Positions 8,813-17,631 of a stretch of DNA of 64,000 bases are shown piece after piece. A program made the position numbers and the translations under genes. The notes beneath the pieces were generated by a model that was given only the letters and a program-made list of their open reading frames with translations, searched no databases and had not been told where the DNA came from. The stretch's first letter is position 1, and every line of letters starts with the position of its first letter. The DNA is from JAGHBT01 sp035311885 (GTDB lineage: Bacteria > Krumholzibacteriota > Krumholzibacteriia > Krumholzibacteriales > WJIX01), in contig CAZKNG010000002.1 of assembly GCA_964554125.1 (NCBI GenBank), forward strand, positions 16,720 through 80,719, written 5' to 3'.

Positions 8813-10477
8813 ATGATTAAAGACCACCCGAAAGGATTGTTTGTAGCCTTCTTCGCCAATATGGGCGAGCGTTTCGGTTACTACACAATGCTTTCAATCT
8901 TTGTTTTCTATCTTCAGGCAACATTCAAGTGGGATGCTCATACAGCAGGCCTCGTCTATGGGGCTTTCCTTTTTGGCATCTATTTCCTTCCGCTTTTCGG
9001 CGGCATTGTTGCTGACCAATGGCTTGGATACGGTAAAACGATAGTTATCGGCACTGTTGTTTTATTTGCCGGATACGCACTTCTTGCTATTCCGGACAAA
9101 GGTGTAATTCTCCTTGCTATAGCCCTGTTTGTAATAGCGGCGGGTACCGGTTTATTTAAAGGTAACCTGCAGGCTCTTGTCGGGAACATGTACGACCATC
9201 CCAAATATGAACATGTACGCGATTACGCCTTTAATATTTTCTACATGGGCATTAATATCGGTGCCTTCTTCGCCCCATCGGCTGCCACCGCGGCAATTAA
9301 CTGGATACTGGGAAAAGACGGCTTTACTTATAACCAGAAAGTTGTGGATCTGGGAAACAAATATTTAGGTGGGCATCTTCAAAATACAACCGAGCTTATG
9401 AATCTTGCTAAAACTCAATTAGGCAGTGTCCCCGCTGATCTGGGGATATTCTGTAAAAACTATTTAGACAGTGTAAGTACAGCTTATAACGGCGCATTCG
9501 CTGTGGCTGCCGTCAGCATGATCATTTCACTGGTCATCTTTGTGTTTTTTAAAAAACACTATAAAACCGCCGATATGACCGAGAAACAGAAAGCGGCAAG
9601 TGAGGATCATAAAGACGAGGTCATAGAACTTTCACCAAAACAGACAAGAGATCGCCTATTTGCTCTTTACTTTGTTTTCTTCGTTGTAATGTTCTTCTGG
9701 ATGACCTTTCACCAGAATGGATTCACACTCAGTATTTTCGCGAGGGATTACACGGCCAGCAAAGTAAGCGATTTAACCTATACATTCTTCAGTCTGAAAT
9801 CTTTTCTTCCTGTTATAGTCACGTTGATAGGGCTTGTATTTCTCTTGAGGAAAGCAAGCAAACAGAAAGAGAAGATTGCCGGCGGTATTTTGTTCTTAGT
9901 AGGAATCATTGTTAGCTACTGGGTTATAAGCGGTTATGATGATTCTATGGATATAAGCCCTCAGATGTTCCAGCATTTCAATCCGATCTTTATAGTATTT
10001 CTGACTCCAGTGGTAATTGGTTTCTTCTCTTATCTTCAGAAGAAAGGCAAGGAACCCAGTACACCAAGGAAGATCGGTATCGGTATGATTATTACCGGTA
10101 TTTCTTTCGGACTTATGATGATAGCTTCTATAGGCTTGAAATCACCTCACGAGCTTGCGGGCGGAGTTTCAGATGTTACAAGAAGCCCATACTGGCTCAT
10201 AGGAACATACTTTTCAGTAACGATTGCTGAACTCTGTCTCTCTCCAATGGGTATCTCCTTCGTTTCGAAGGTATCACCTCCGAAGTATAAGGGAACTATG
10301 CAGGGAGGCTGGCTTGCCGCAACAGCAGTTGGGAACCTGCTCGCGGGTCTTGTTGGTTACTTCTGGGATCTGTGGGAATTGTGGCAGTTCTTCCTTCTTC
10401 TTATCGGCATGTGTTTACTTTCCGCGATTCTGATATTTTCAGTAATGAAAAAACTGGAAAAAGCATCAAAATCGTAA
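8813..10477 (+). CDS. POT/PTR-family proton-coupled peptide transporter
   Basis: 554 residues with at least twelve hydrophobic helices in the major-facilitator arrangement. The POT family signature appears at the start of helix 1 as NMGERFGYY, and the loop between helices 2 and 3 carries GGIVADQWLGYGKT. The usual first Glu of ExxERFxYY is Asn here. The opening (HPKGLFVAFFANMGERFGYY) resembles a subfamily I associate with Bacteroidetes. It would import di- or tripeptides with protons across the inner membrane. The gene has its own ribosome site and is followed by a strong terminator, so it is probably monocistronic. Substrate cannot be read from sequence. Confidence 0.88.
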   Translation: MIKDHPKGLFVAFFANMGERFGYYTMLSIFVFYLQATFKWDAHTAGLVYGAFLFGIYFLPLFGGIVADQWLGYGKTIVIGTVVLFAGYALLAIPDKGVILLAIALFVIAAGTGLFKGNLQALVGNMYDHPKYEHVRDYAFNIFYMGINIGAFFAPSAATAAINWILGKDGFTYNQKVVDLGNKYLGGHLQNTTELMNLAKTQLGSVPADLGIFCKNYLDSVSTAYNGAFAVAAVSMIISLVIFVFFKKHYKTADMTEKQKAASEDHKDEVIELSPKQTRDRLFALYFVFFVVMFFWMTFHQNGFTLSIFARDYTASKVSDLTYTFFSLKSFLPVIVTLIGLVFLLRKASKQKEKIAGGILFLVGIIVSYWVISGYDDSMDISPQMFQHFNPIFIVFLTPVVIGFFSYLQKKGKEPSTPRKIGIGMIITGISFGLMMIASIGLKSPHELAGGVSDVTRSPYWLIGTYFSVTIAELCLSPMGISFVSKVSPPKYKGTMQGGWLAATAVGNLLAGLVGYFWDLWELWQFFLLLIGMCLLSAILIFSVMKKLEKASKS

Positions 10478-10490
10478 GATTGTAAGAATT

Positions 10491-10525
10491 AAGAGCCGGG
10501 GTTTGTGAGATTTACCCCGGCTCTT
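10491..10525 (+). terminator. intrinsic terminator after the peptide transporter
   Basis: A perfect 11-base-pair stem (AAGAGCCGGGG with CCCCGGCTCTT) around a 13-base loop begins 13 bases after the stop. The following T-rich tract is short. It separates the transporter from the envelope locus downstream. Confidence 0.8.
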
Positions 10526-10778
10526 TCTGCATTTAAGGTTATTACCCCTCCAGGAAGGTATTATATTTTTAAAATCTATTTGAAATACCAAATATAGATT
10601 TGCATTTCTTGTATATTTTGCGCTAGGATTAAGATAACTTTGGTCATTCTCGCGGTCAAATTATGCGTAATTTTATCATCTATTATAATAATTTTGTTTA
10701 TTTAAAATAAAAAGTAATTTTAATAATAGCTGAAATATTATTTAAATATGAGCGTTTCCTGTGATATTATAAGAATAT
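10526..10778. other. AT-rich intergenic region
   Basis: About 250 very AT-rich bases between the transporter terminator and the next gene. A TATAAT-like box sits at 10684-10689, but I see no convincing -35 partner and no open frame with a ribosome site. It presumably holds the promoter of the following envelope locus. Confidence 0.4.
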
Positions 10779-12344
10779 ATGAAACACAAAATAATTATAA
10801 TTACTGCTGTGATACTCGGTTTACTATTTCAATATCGGCATTTATCCGCCGACGGTTCATCCAATGATAAAGAAAAAGCGGTTGAACTGTCCCCTGAAGA
10901 ACTGACAGATATTGTTAAATACCATAAAAACAGTGTTAATTACGGGCCATTTATGATTTCGAGAGGGGACACTCTAGATGGAACATTAATAATCATTGAC
11001 GGTTCTCTTGATATACAGAGCGGGGGATTACTTGACGGAGACGCGTGGATAATTAATGGAAGGCTGGTTCTCACGGGGAATGCCAGGGTTACTGGAAGGA
11101 TAAAGCTTGTTAACAGCGATTATTTTGAATCAAGACGCGCGGAAATAGAAGGGGGAGTTTATTATTACAAATGCGCGTGTCGCCTGGACAGCAGGCAATT
11201 TGAAGAGAATAAAGAAATTCTGTTTATTAAGAAAGAGGACCCGCATGCTTTGAAAACAAAATATTCTTTAAAGCCGGGATATCCCTGCCGCGTTGATTAC
11301 AATATTCTAAGAGCAGGGTTCGAACGGCATAACAACAAACACAAAGATCCCTATACATCATGGTACGCGCGTTTACTGGTTCCTATATGGAAAGAAACAG
11401 GAGGTTTCCTTGGCTTCAACGCGCAAATAAAAATCCCCTTTTTCTCTGAGAAGCTTAATTTCGTAGCACGCGCCTTTAAGAAAACTGCTACAAATGACAA
11501 ATGGCAATTATCACGTCTTGAGAACGGCGCTATAGTAGAAATCTGTGGTGATGATTTCGCGGATTATTACGAGAAAAGGGGGGGAGAAATAGGAGTTATC
11601 TACGATTCTGGAAATACTCTTACGGTAGAATCAGTGTTATTATTTGAAAATGATATCTCATTGAAAGCCAGATCAATACCGTCGATATTTAGAGGGGATG
11701 ATAAATTCAGAGAAAACCCGGCTATTGATGATGGGAAAAGGGTTTCTCTGAGAATAGATCTTAATTTTGATAACCGTGATGAATCAGGATGGAAATATGG
11801 CGGCTGGAAACTCGGTTTTCTTTTTGAGAAAGGTATAGCAGATGGTCCCGGGGACTTTTCCTATTCCGCTTTTAAAATGATTACGAACCGTTACAATGAA
11901 ATTAAAGGGGGGTTCAAATTTGATGTGGGATTTAAACTGTTTTCATCCTTTGATGAGATTCCCCAACAGTTAACCCATTCAATTAACGGATATGGAGGGA
12001 TAAGGGGAGTCGAAGACTATCCCTTTACGGTTCATAGAGGAGACAGGCTGGCGCTTCTATCCGGAGAGCTGAGAAGGGATCTACCCAAACTGCCCTTTCT
12101 TGATATTTTGTTCACCAGAGCCGAACTTCTCCTTTTCTCAGATATAGGGATTCTGGCCGATTCTAATAATAAAGGTTCACCGCTTGGTTTCCTTAGTAAA
12201 TCGTTTGAAGAATGGAGAAAAAGTGCCGGAGTAGGAATCTCAGGAAAATCCTTCTTGCCCTATATTGGCATTTATATAGCAGAGGATATTGAAAGTAAAA
12301 ACTTTACGCCCCGTATAATTGTTAGAGCTCAAAGATCGTTTTAG
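10779..12344 (+). CDS. outer-membrane beta-barrel protein with N-terminal bactofilin-like repeat
   Basis: 521 residues with a signal peptide (residues 1-24). Residues about 55-125 form short beta-helix-like repeats (GTLIIIDGSLDIQSGGLLDG, then WIINGRLVLTGNARVTG) resembling bactofilin or polymer-forming domains. The remainder is alternating beta strands with a GGIRGVEDYPF segment like the RGF/RGY motif of Omp85 barrels, and the chain ends in Phe, as outer-membrane barrel proteins often do. Predicted location is the outer membrane with the repeat on the periplasmic side. It lies 10 bases before the ABC transporter genes, so the three are probably co-transcribed. No named family is certain. Confidence 0.6.
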   Translation: MKHKIIIITAVILGLLFQYRHLSADGSSNDKEKAVELSPEELTDIVKYHKNSVNYGPFMISRGDTLDGTLIIIDGSLDIQSGGLLDGDAWIINGRLVLTGNARVTGRIKLVNSDYFESRRAEIEGGVYYYKCACRLDSRQFEENKEILFIKKEDPHALKTKYSLKPGYPCRVDYNILRAGFERHNNKHKDPYTSWYARLLVPIWKETGGFLGFNAQIKIPFFSEKLNFVARAFKKTATNDKWQLSRLENGAIVEICGDDFADYYEKRGGEIGVIYDSGNTLTVESVLLFENDISLKARSIPSIFRGDDKFRENPAIDDGKRVSLRIDLNFDNRDESGWKYGGWKLGFLFEKGIADGPGDFSYSAFKMITNRYNEIKGGFKFDVGFKLFSSFDEIPQQLTHSINGYGGIRGVEDYPFTVHRGDRLALLSGELRRDLPKLPFLDILFTRAELLLFSDIGILADSNNKGSPLGFLSKSFEEWRKSAGVGISGKSFLPYIGIYIAEDIESKNFTPRIIVRAQRSF

Positions 12345-12354
12345 GAATTATATT

Positions 12355-13284
12355 ATGACGACCGGAAAAGCACCTGTACTTAATATTGAGAATCTCAGTA
12401 AAGATTACGCTAAAACCAGAGCATTAAGCAATATAAATATGGTTCTCGATTCTCCAGGTGTTTATGGTTTTTTAGGTCCTAACGGGGCGGGTAAAACGAC
12501 GACCTTTAAATTGATCTGCGCTCTTTTGAAACCATCACAAGGGCGAATACTCATTGGCGGCAAAGATGTTCAAAAGGATAAAAAGTCAGCTTTGTCAAGG
12601 GTTGGAGTTCAGTTCGATTCTCCAGCATTTTATCCATATCTTACCGGTTCGGAAAACTTGAAATTAATTACAAAATGGTCGAGAACCACAGAATCTACAG
12701 ATATTGAAAAGCTCCTGACCTTCGCCGGATTGAGAGAGGCGGAGTCTAAAAAAGTAAAAGAATACTCATGGGGCATGAAACAACGCCTGGGGTTAGTTTC
12801 AGCACTTACAGGGAGTCCGAAGCTGGTTCTCCTTGACGAACCCACAAATGGTCTTGACCCCGCCGGTATTGCGCATGTACGCGAGTTTTTACCAAGACTT
12901 GCTCACGAAGAGGGGAGAACCCTGTTTCTTGCTTCACACCGGCTGGAAGAGGTAGAGCAGGTCTGCGACAAAATTATAATCATTAATAAAGGGGTTATAG
13001 TTGCTTCGGGCAAACCGTCAGAGCTTTCACGCGGGAAGGTAATCGAGTTAGTTTTAGATGATACTTATTTGGCAATCAAGTTACTTAAGAAACACACTGA
13101 AGTAAATGTCATAACTACATTGTCTGATAACAAAATACAGCTTATTGAACCCGGCCCTGAAATCGAAGAAATTAACGCGATTTTAAGTAAGCATTCAATT
13201 GTTGTAAAGGAGATCAACCAGAAAAGAGAATCGCTCGAGAGTGTATTCCTCAGACTAACTAAGGGGGGTACGGATGAATCGTAA
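12355..13284 (+). CDS. ABC transporter ATP-binding protein
   Basis: 309 residues from the ATG at 12355, preferred over an upstream start at 12319 because AGGAA lies seven bases before it. Walker A is GPNGAGKTT (about 40-47), the signature is SWGMKQRLGL (about 137), Walker B is LLDEPTNGLDP (about 158) and the switch histidine is in ASHRLEE. The C-terminal 90 residues resemble the extension of drug, bacteriocin and sodium exporters (CcmA/NatA type). It overlaps the permease gene by 11 bases, so the pair forms one exporter. The cargo is unknown; the neighbours are envelope proteins. Confidence 0.92.
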   Translation: MTTGKAPVLNIENLSKDYAKTRALSNINMVLDSPGVYGFLGPNGAGKTTTFKLICALLKPSQGRILIGGKDVQKDKKSALSRVGVQFDSPAFYPYLTGSENLKLITKWSRTTESTDIEKLLTFAGLREAESKKVKEYSWGMKQRLGLVSALTGSPKLVLLDEPTNGLDPAGIAHVREFLPRLAHEEGRTLFLASHRLEEVEQVCDKIIIINKGVIVASGKPSELSRGKVIELVLDDTYLAIKLLKKHTEVNVITTLSDNKIQLIEPGPEIEEINAILSKHSIVVKEINQKRESLESVFLRLTKGGTDES

Positions 13285-14083
13285 CTTTTCTACAATTATT
13301 TCCACTGAAATTTACAAACTCAGAAGGAACAAAATGAGATTTGTAGTCCCGGCTGCATTTTTTCTTCTTACCATCTTCCTTTTTATAGGTTTGAGCGCGG
13401 CGGCAGTAAGGAGTTATTTCGGCCTTCCTAACGGTTTCTATTTAACATCTGCCGGTTTGAGCTGGTTAATAAATATAATCGTTCTCTTTCTCGTTATTAT
13501 TACTTCGTTTCAGATTTCTAATGAATTCGCAATGGGTACGGTTAAATCGGTATGGGTAAGCCCCGTTTCAAGAAGAGCCTGGCTTTCGGGTAAAATTATT
13601 TATCTATGCCTGATTGCCGCTTTACTTCTTTTTTGTTCTACAATTCTTTTATTATTACTTTCTTGGATTAAATTCGGCTTAACAGATCTGGCTGAGAAGA
13701 ATTACGTTATTCATTCTGCCTCCAGTCTTGGCTTGAGACTCATTCTTGTTCTATCACTAACGCTGATTACTTTGTTCGCGGTTGTTTGTTTTGCCTCCGC
13801 TATTTCAACTCTATTCTACCGACCGGGTTCGTCAATTGCAATGCTGCTTTCAATTGGTTTTCTTATGATGGTTATTGAGATCTTACCCGTACTTAAAGGA
13901 TTTTTATTGATCACTTATATTTCATCCCCATTAGAACAGATGACAGCAATGGCCAAAGGACTGCCTCTCCCTTTTTCCTGGTCAGAGCTTATAATGCAGA
14001 CTCTGATTGTATCAGGTGTGTATATGATCATTTCAATATCAGCGGGGCAATTATTGATAACAAAAAAGGAAATAAAATTTTGA
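13274..14083 (+). CDS. ABC-2 type exporter permease
   Basis: 269 residues with six hydrophobic segments (about 22-44, 60-80, 107-130, 150-175, 185-205 and 240-260) in the ABC-2 permease layout, including the FQISNEFAMGTVKSVW segment between helices 2 and 3 that is typical of such permeases. Its start overlaps the ATPase gene, indicating a two-protein transporter in the inner membrane. Export direction is inferred from the ABC-2 class. No substrate-binding protein is encoded nearby, which also fits export. Confidence 0.85.
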   Translation: MNRNFSTIISTEIYKLRRNKMRFVVPAAFFLLTIFLFIGLSAAAVRSYFGLPNGFYLTSAGLSWLINIIVLFLVIITSFQISNEFAMGTVKSVWVSPVSRRAWLSGKIIYLCLIAALLLFCSTILLLLLSWIKFGLTDLAEKNYVIHSASSLGLRLILVLSLTLITLFAVVCFASAISTLFYRPGSSIAMLLSIGFLMMVIEILPVLKGFLLITYISSPLEQMTAMAKGLPLPFSWSELIMQTLIVSGVYMIISISAGQLLITKKEIKF

Positions 14084-14125
14084 AATTGTTTATATCTTAA
14101 TAAGATTGGAGATTAAAGACCGGAA

Positions 14126-15673
14126 ATGACTAAACAAAGGGCCTTAATGAAAAAAGCAATAATATTTATTTGTCTGGCAATTTTTATTTGTATAGCGACC
14201 TCGGAAAGTTCCTCGGCTGATGATAAAGAATACTTTCTGATATCAAAACTGGGAGTAGCTGATAAGCTGCAGGATATACATGTTGAAGACGTCGACCTTG
14301 ACGGTTTGAAAGATATTCTGATAACACACAGAAAAGGATTATCCCCGAATGAATCAAGGTGGATATCGATCTTTTACCAGAATCCGGATGACGGTTTTTC
14401 ACCTGCTGCAGACCAATCCTGGGAAATTGACACTCTCGCCTCGATAATAGATACGGGGGATATTATAGGTGATAAAAAGAAGGAGATAATCTATTCTACT
14501 GCTCACGAAATAAGATATTACTCAATTGAAGGCACTTTTTACAACAATACTCCGTCAGTCCTTTTTCCTGTAGAAGGCATGATGGTTTCACCGTCAAAGT
14601 CGTACCTTCCGCATGTAAACTTCGTCAGAGACTGGAACGAAGACGGCAGAGATGATATCGCTGTATTTAAATTTGACGGCTTAACTATTTTTTCACGTGA
14701 TTCTGCGGGTTCTTTTACATCCAGAAACAGAGTTAATGTGGAAATAGATAAACGGGTCCGGGAATGGAATTCTTTTAAAGATGACACTTTCATAACTTCA
14801 GGACTTACTTCTTATTTCTCATTTCCTTCGATCAACCTGATTGATTACAACAATGACGGCAGACGTGACTTGATAGTAACAACCAAAGATAAACTCTCCG
14901 TTTTTCTGAGAACGAATGATGGCGGGTTTTCTACCAAGGTCCAGAAAGAAAGAAATTTTGATGTACGTTCGAGAAAGGAAAAAATAGATGGCACAAGCAA
15001 CGTGGAAACAACTATAAATGACCTCGACGGGGACGGATACGCTGATGCAATCGTAACTAAACAAACCTCTAAGGGGCTTACGAATTTGCGAGGTGTTTTG
15101 AACATATTCCGCGGCAGCCCGGATGATTACAGTGATTCGCCCCAACAGGTTATAATTTCCGAAGGAACAGCATCAGCTGAAACCAGGATCAGCGATGTAA
15201 ATGGTGACGGACGTATGGATCTTATAATGCCTTCCGTGAAGATAAGTATTACATCGATAATTCGCATACTGCTTACAAGATCGTTACCTATAAATTTTAA
15301 TATCTTTCTTTTGAATGAGGACGGATCTTTTTCAGAAAGACCTGATTTTTCAAAAGAAGTAAAACTCAAAATCGATTTCTCCGGAGAAACCGATACACCC
15401 GCGATGAGTCTCGAGGGCGATTACGACGGTGATAAACGGAAAGACTTTGTTTATGCCACTGACGAGGATGAGCTTTCAATATACCGGGGGGTAGAGGATG
15501 AAGATAAATTATTCTCGGATGATTCTGCTGTAGAAATAAATGTTAATGCCTTTGGCAGGCTTTCAGTTTACGATCTGAATGACGATGATTACTCCGATAT
15601 TATTATTCGCTACAACGTAAACACGGAATATGATGGAACTGCCACAGTACTTATAAACCTTGGCCGTATCTGA
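14126..15673 (+). CDS. secreted FG-GAP/VCBS beta-propeller protein
   Basis: 515 residues. A signal peptide begins at the internal Met of 14147 (MKKAIIFICLAIFICIATS), so the true start may be 14147 rather than 14126. Eight related repeats carry D-x-(D/N)-x-(D/N)-G-type calcium loops, for example DWNEDGRDD, DYNNDGRRD, DLDGDGYAD, DVNGDGRMD and DYDGDKRKD. This is the integrin-alpha/FG-GAP signature and suggests a seven- or eight-bladed propeller in the periplasm or outside the cell. It lies 42 bases after the ABC permease and shares an operon-like block with the beta-barrel protein. Binding partner unknown. Confidence 0.75.
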   Translation: MTKQRALMKKAIIFICLAIFICIATSESSSADDKEYFLISKLGVADKLQDIHVEDVDLDGLKDILITHRKGLSPNESRWISIFYQNPDDGFSPAADQSWEIDTLASIIDTGDIIGDKKKEIIYSTAHEIRYYSIEGTFYNNTPSVLFPVEGMMVSPSKSYLPHVNFVRDWNEDGRDDIAVFKFDGLTIFSRDSAGSFTSRNRVNVEIDKRVREWNSFKDDTFITSGLTSYFSFPSINLIDYNNDGRRDLIVTTKDKLSVFLRTNDGGFSTKVQKERNFDVRSRKEKIDGTSNVETTINDLDGDGYADAIVTKQTSKGLTNLRGVLNIFRGSPDDYSDSPQQVIISEGTASAETRISDVNGDGRMDLIMPSVKISITSIIRILLTRSLPINFNIFLLNEDGSFSERPDFSKEVKLKIDFSGETDTPAMSLEGDYDGDKRKDFVYATDEDELSIYRGVEDEDKLFSDDSAVEINVNAFGRLSVYDLNDDDYSDIIIRYNVNTEYDGTATVLINLGRI

Positions 15674-15754
15674 TAATTTAATAATTTACCTATACGCTAC
15701 CTATAAACTATACGGAGAACTGTTATTGCAGAAGGGGTTTGAATCTTTTCCTGT

Positions 15755-15784
15755 TTGACAGGTTTTACGTTGCCCGCCTTATAT
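15755..15784 (+). promoter_or_regulatory. possible sigma-70 promoter for mutL-miaA
   Basis: A perfect TTGACA (15755-15760) is followed after 18 bases by TTATAT (15779-15784), about 70 bases ahead of mutL. The spacer is slightly long. The 180-base gap shows no other strong signal. Confidence 0.4.
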
Positions 15785-15853
15785 AAGGTGTGTTATCTTA
15801 AAACACGCTTTTCGAGTCCTGTTAATAATTGAGTTGGGATCAAGAGGTATTTA

Positions 15854-17620
15854 TTGGCTTCTATTAAAACTTTATCAGAAGAAACCGCCGGGAAGATAGC
15901 AGCAGGCGAAATCATAGAAAGACCTAAAAATATTGTCAAGGAACTGGTAGAAAATTCTCTGGATGCCGGCGCGACAAAGATTTCTATAACTGTCAAGAAT
16001 GGGGGTAAATCGTATATCAGAGTAGAGGACAATGGTATTGGTATCCCTCAGGGAGAAATTGCTCTGGCAACAGATAATTACTCGACAAGTAAAATTTCCA
16101 GTTTTAACGATATAGATAATATTAAAACTCTTGGATTCAGGGGGGAAGCCTTAGCAAGCATAAAATCTGTCAGCCGTCTTACTATAGTGTCAAAGTCAGG
16201 CAGTGATGATGTAGGCACAAAGATGGTCTGGGAGGGTAATAAACCCCTGGAGAAAAGCCCCGTACCAAGAAAAGAGGGAACTACTGTTACCTCTGAGCAG
16301 CTTTTCTTCAACCTGCCGGCGAGAATGAAATTTTTATCAAGTGATTCCGCCGAACTCAGGCAAATTACAGCCCTCGTTGAGAAGTTCAGTATTTCTTTCC
16401 CTCAAATCGGCTTCATTATGAATGGAAATGGCAGGGAAATATTTTCTTATAACCCAGCTGAGCTTAAAGACAGAATAGAGGACGTTTTTGGGAGCGCCAT
16501 ATTCCGGGATTTAAAATATTTCGATTCTGAAAGTGGAAGGCTCAGACTCTTCGGTTATACTTCTTCCGCTGAATTAACAAGAGGAAACAGAACACTGCAG
16601 CATTTTTTCGTTAACCACAGATATGTCTCAAGCAAAGTTATGGGATACGCCTTAAAGCGCGCTTATGAATCTGTTATACCCTACAATCGTTTCCCCGTAG
16701 CCGTTCTATTTCTTGAAATCCCACCTGATATGATAGATGTTAATGTACATCCCACAAAATCAGAAGTCAGATTCAAAAACGATAGAGAGATTCACAGTCT
16801 CGTATTCTCTTCTATACGGAATATCGTAAAAGGGGAAAAAGCAATTTCATTCCAGAACAAGGTAGAATCTGTATACAGAAGTATATTTCCCGCCGAGAAT
16901 GAGTCAAAAAATATCAGAGAGACGGGGAGAGAACAATCATCCTCTGTTACAAATATAGACTATTATAAGGCAAGCAAATCTGAAAGTGATATGAACGGTG
17001 GTGTTTTACGAGAATCTCCTGAATCTCTATTTGAAAAAGGCAAAGATAAAACCCCCTTCGAATCAACAAAATTATACTGGCAGCTTCATGACAGTTATAT
17101 ACTGATTCAGATCAGAGGAGGAATGGTTATAATCGATCAACACGCTGCTCATGAAAGAATTCTTTATAACCAGGCAAAAAAGAACTTAGCGGGCGAAACT
17201 CCAGCTATTCAATCATTGCTTTTCCCTGCCACCATTGAACTGACTCCAGGGGAATATAAGAAGTTCGAAGACTACTGGGAAATACTTCCCCGTATCGGAT
17301 TTGAAGTGGAACCGTTTGGTATGAGGACAATTGTTGTCAGGGGTATCCCCGCCGGAGTTAAAAACTGGAATGAGGGACTGCTTCTGCGTGATATACTCGG
17401 TGAAATAGGGAGGGATAAAACGGAGTTTGAAGAAATGCTGAAGCGTTTCGCGTGCCATTCCGCCATAAGATTCGGCCATAAACTTACAAGAGATGAGATG
17501 GAAAACCTGGTTGATCAGCTTTTCGCCACAGATTTTCCCTTTACTTGCCCTCATGGACGCCCGACGATACTCCGGGTGAATCTCTCTGATCTGGAAAAGC
17601 GTTTTAACCGATCAGTTTAA
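15854..17620 (+). CDS. mutL: DNA mismatch repair protein MutL
   Basis: 588 residues. The start is TTG, set by AGAGG six bases upstream and by the family N-terminus (IKTLSEETAGKIAAGEIIERP). GHKL ATPase motifs are VKELVENSLDAGAT, VEDNGIGIP and TLGFRGEALASI. The C-terminal dimerisation/endonuclease domain contains DQHAAHERI (about 427) and the late ACHSAIR and CPHGRP motifs found in nicking MutL proteins. The last Glu of the DQHA(x)2E(x)4E metal motif is Asn here. It works with MutS (3749-6331). miaA follows after 11 bases, the same order as in many bacteria. Confidence 0.97.
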   Translation: MASIKTLSEETAGKIAAGEIIERPKNIVKELVENSLDAGATKISITVKNGGKSYIRVEDNGIGIPQGEIALATDNYSTSKISSFNDIDNIKTLGFRGEALASIKSVSRLTIVSKSGSDDVGTKMVWEGNKPLEKSPVPRKEGTTVTSEQLFFNLPARMKFLSSDSAELRQITALVEKFSISFPQIGFIMNGNGREIFSYNPAELKDRIEDVFGSAIFRDLKYFDSESGRLRLFGYTSSAELTRGNRTLQHFFVNHRYVSSKVMGYALKRAYESVIPYNRFPVAVLFLEIPPDMIDVNVHPTKSEVRFKNDREIHSLVFSSIRNIVKGEKAISFQNKVESVYRSIFPAENESKNIRETGREQSSSVTNIDYYKASKSESDMNGGVLRESPESLFEKGKDKTPFESTKLYWQLHDSYILIQIRGGMVIIDQHAAHERILYNQAKKNLAGETPAIQSLLFPATIELTPGEYKKFEDYWEILPRIGFEVEPFGMRTIVVRGIPAGVKNWNEGLLLRDILGEIGRDKTEFEEMLKRFACHSAIRFGHKLTRDEMENLVDQLFATDFPFTCPHGRPTILRVNLSDLEKRFNRSV

Positions 17621-17631
17621 ACGGAGTAAAA

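Noticed and set aside
14819..15145. Long antisense frames under the FG-GAP protein gene
   Set aside because: The sense strand encodes clear calcium-loop repeats; antisense openness follows from the repeated Asp/Gly codons.
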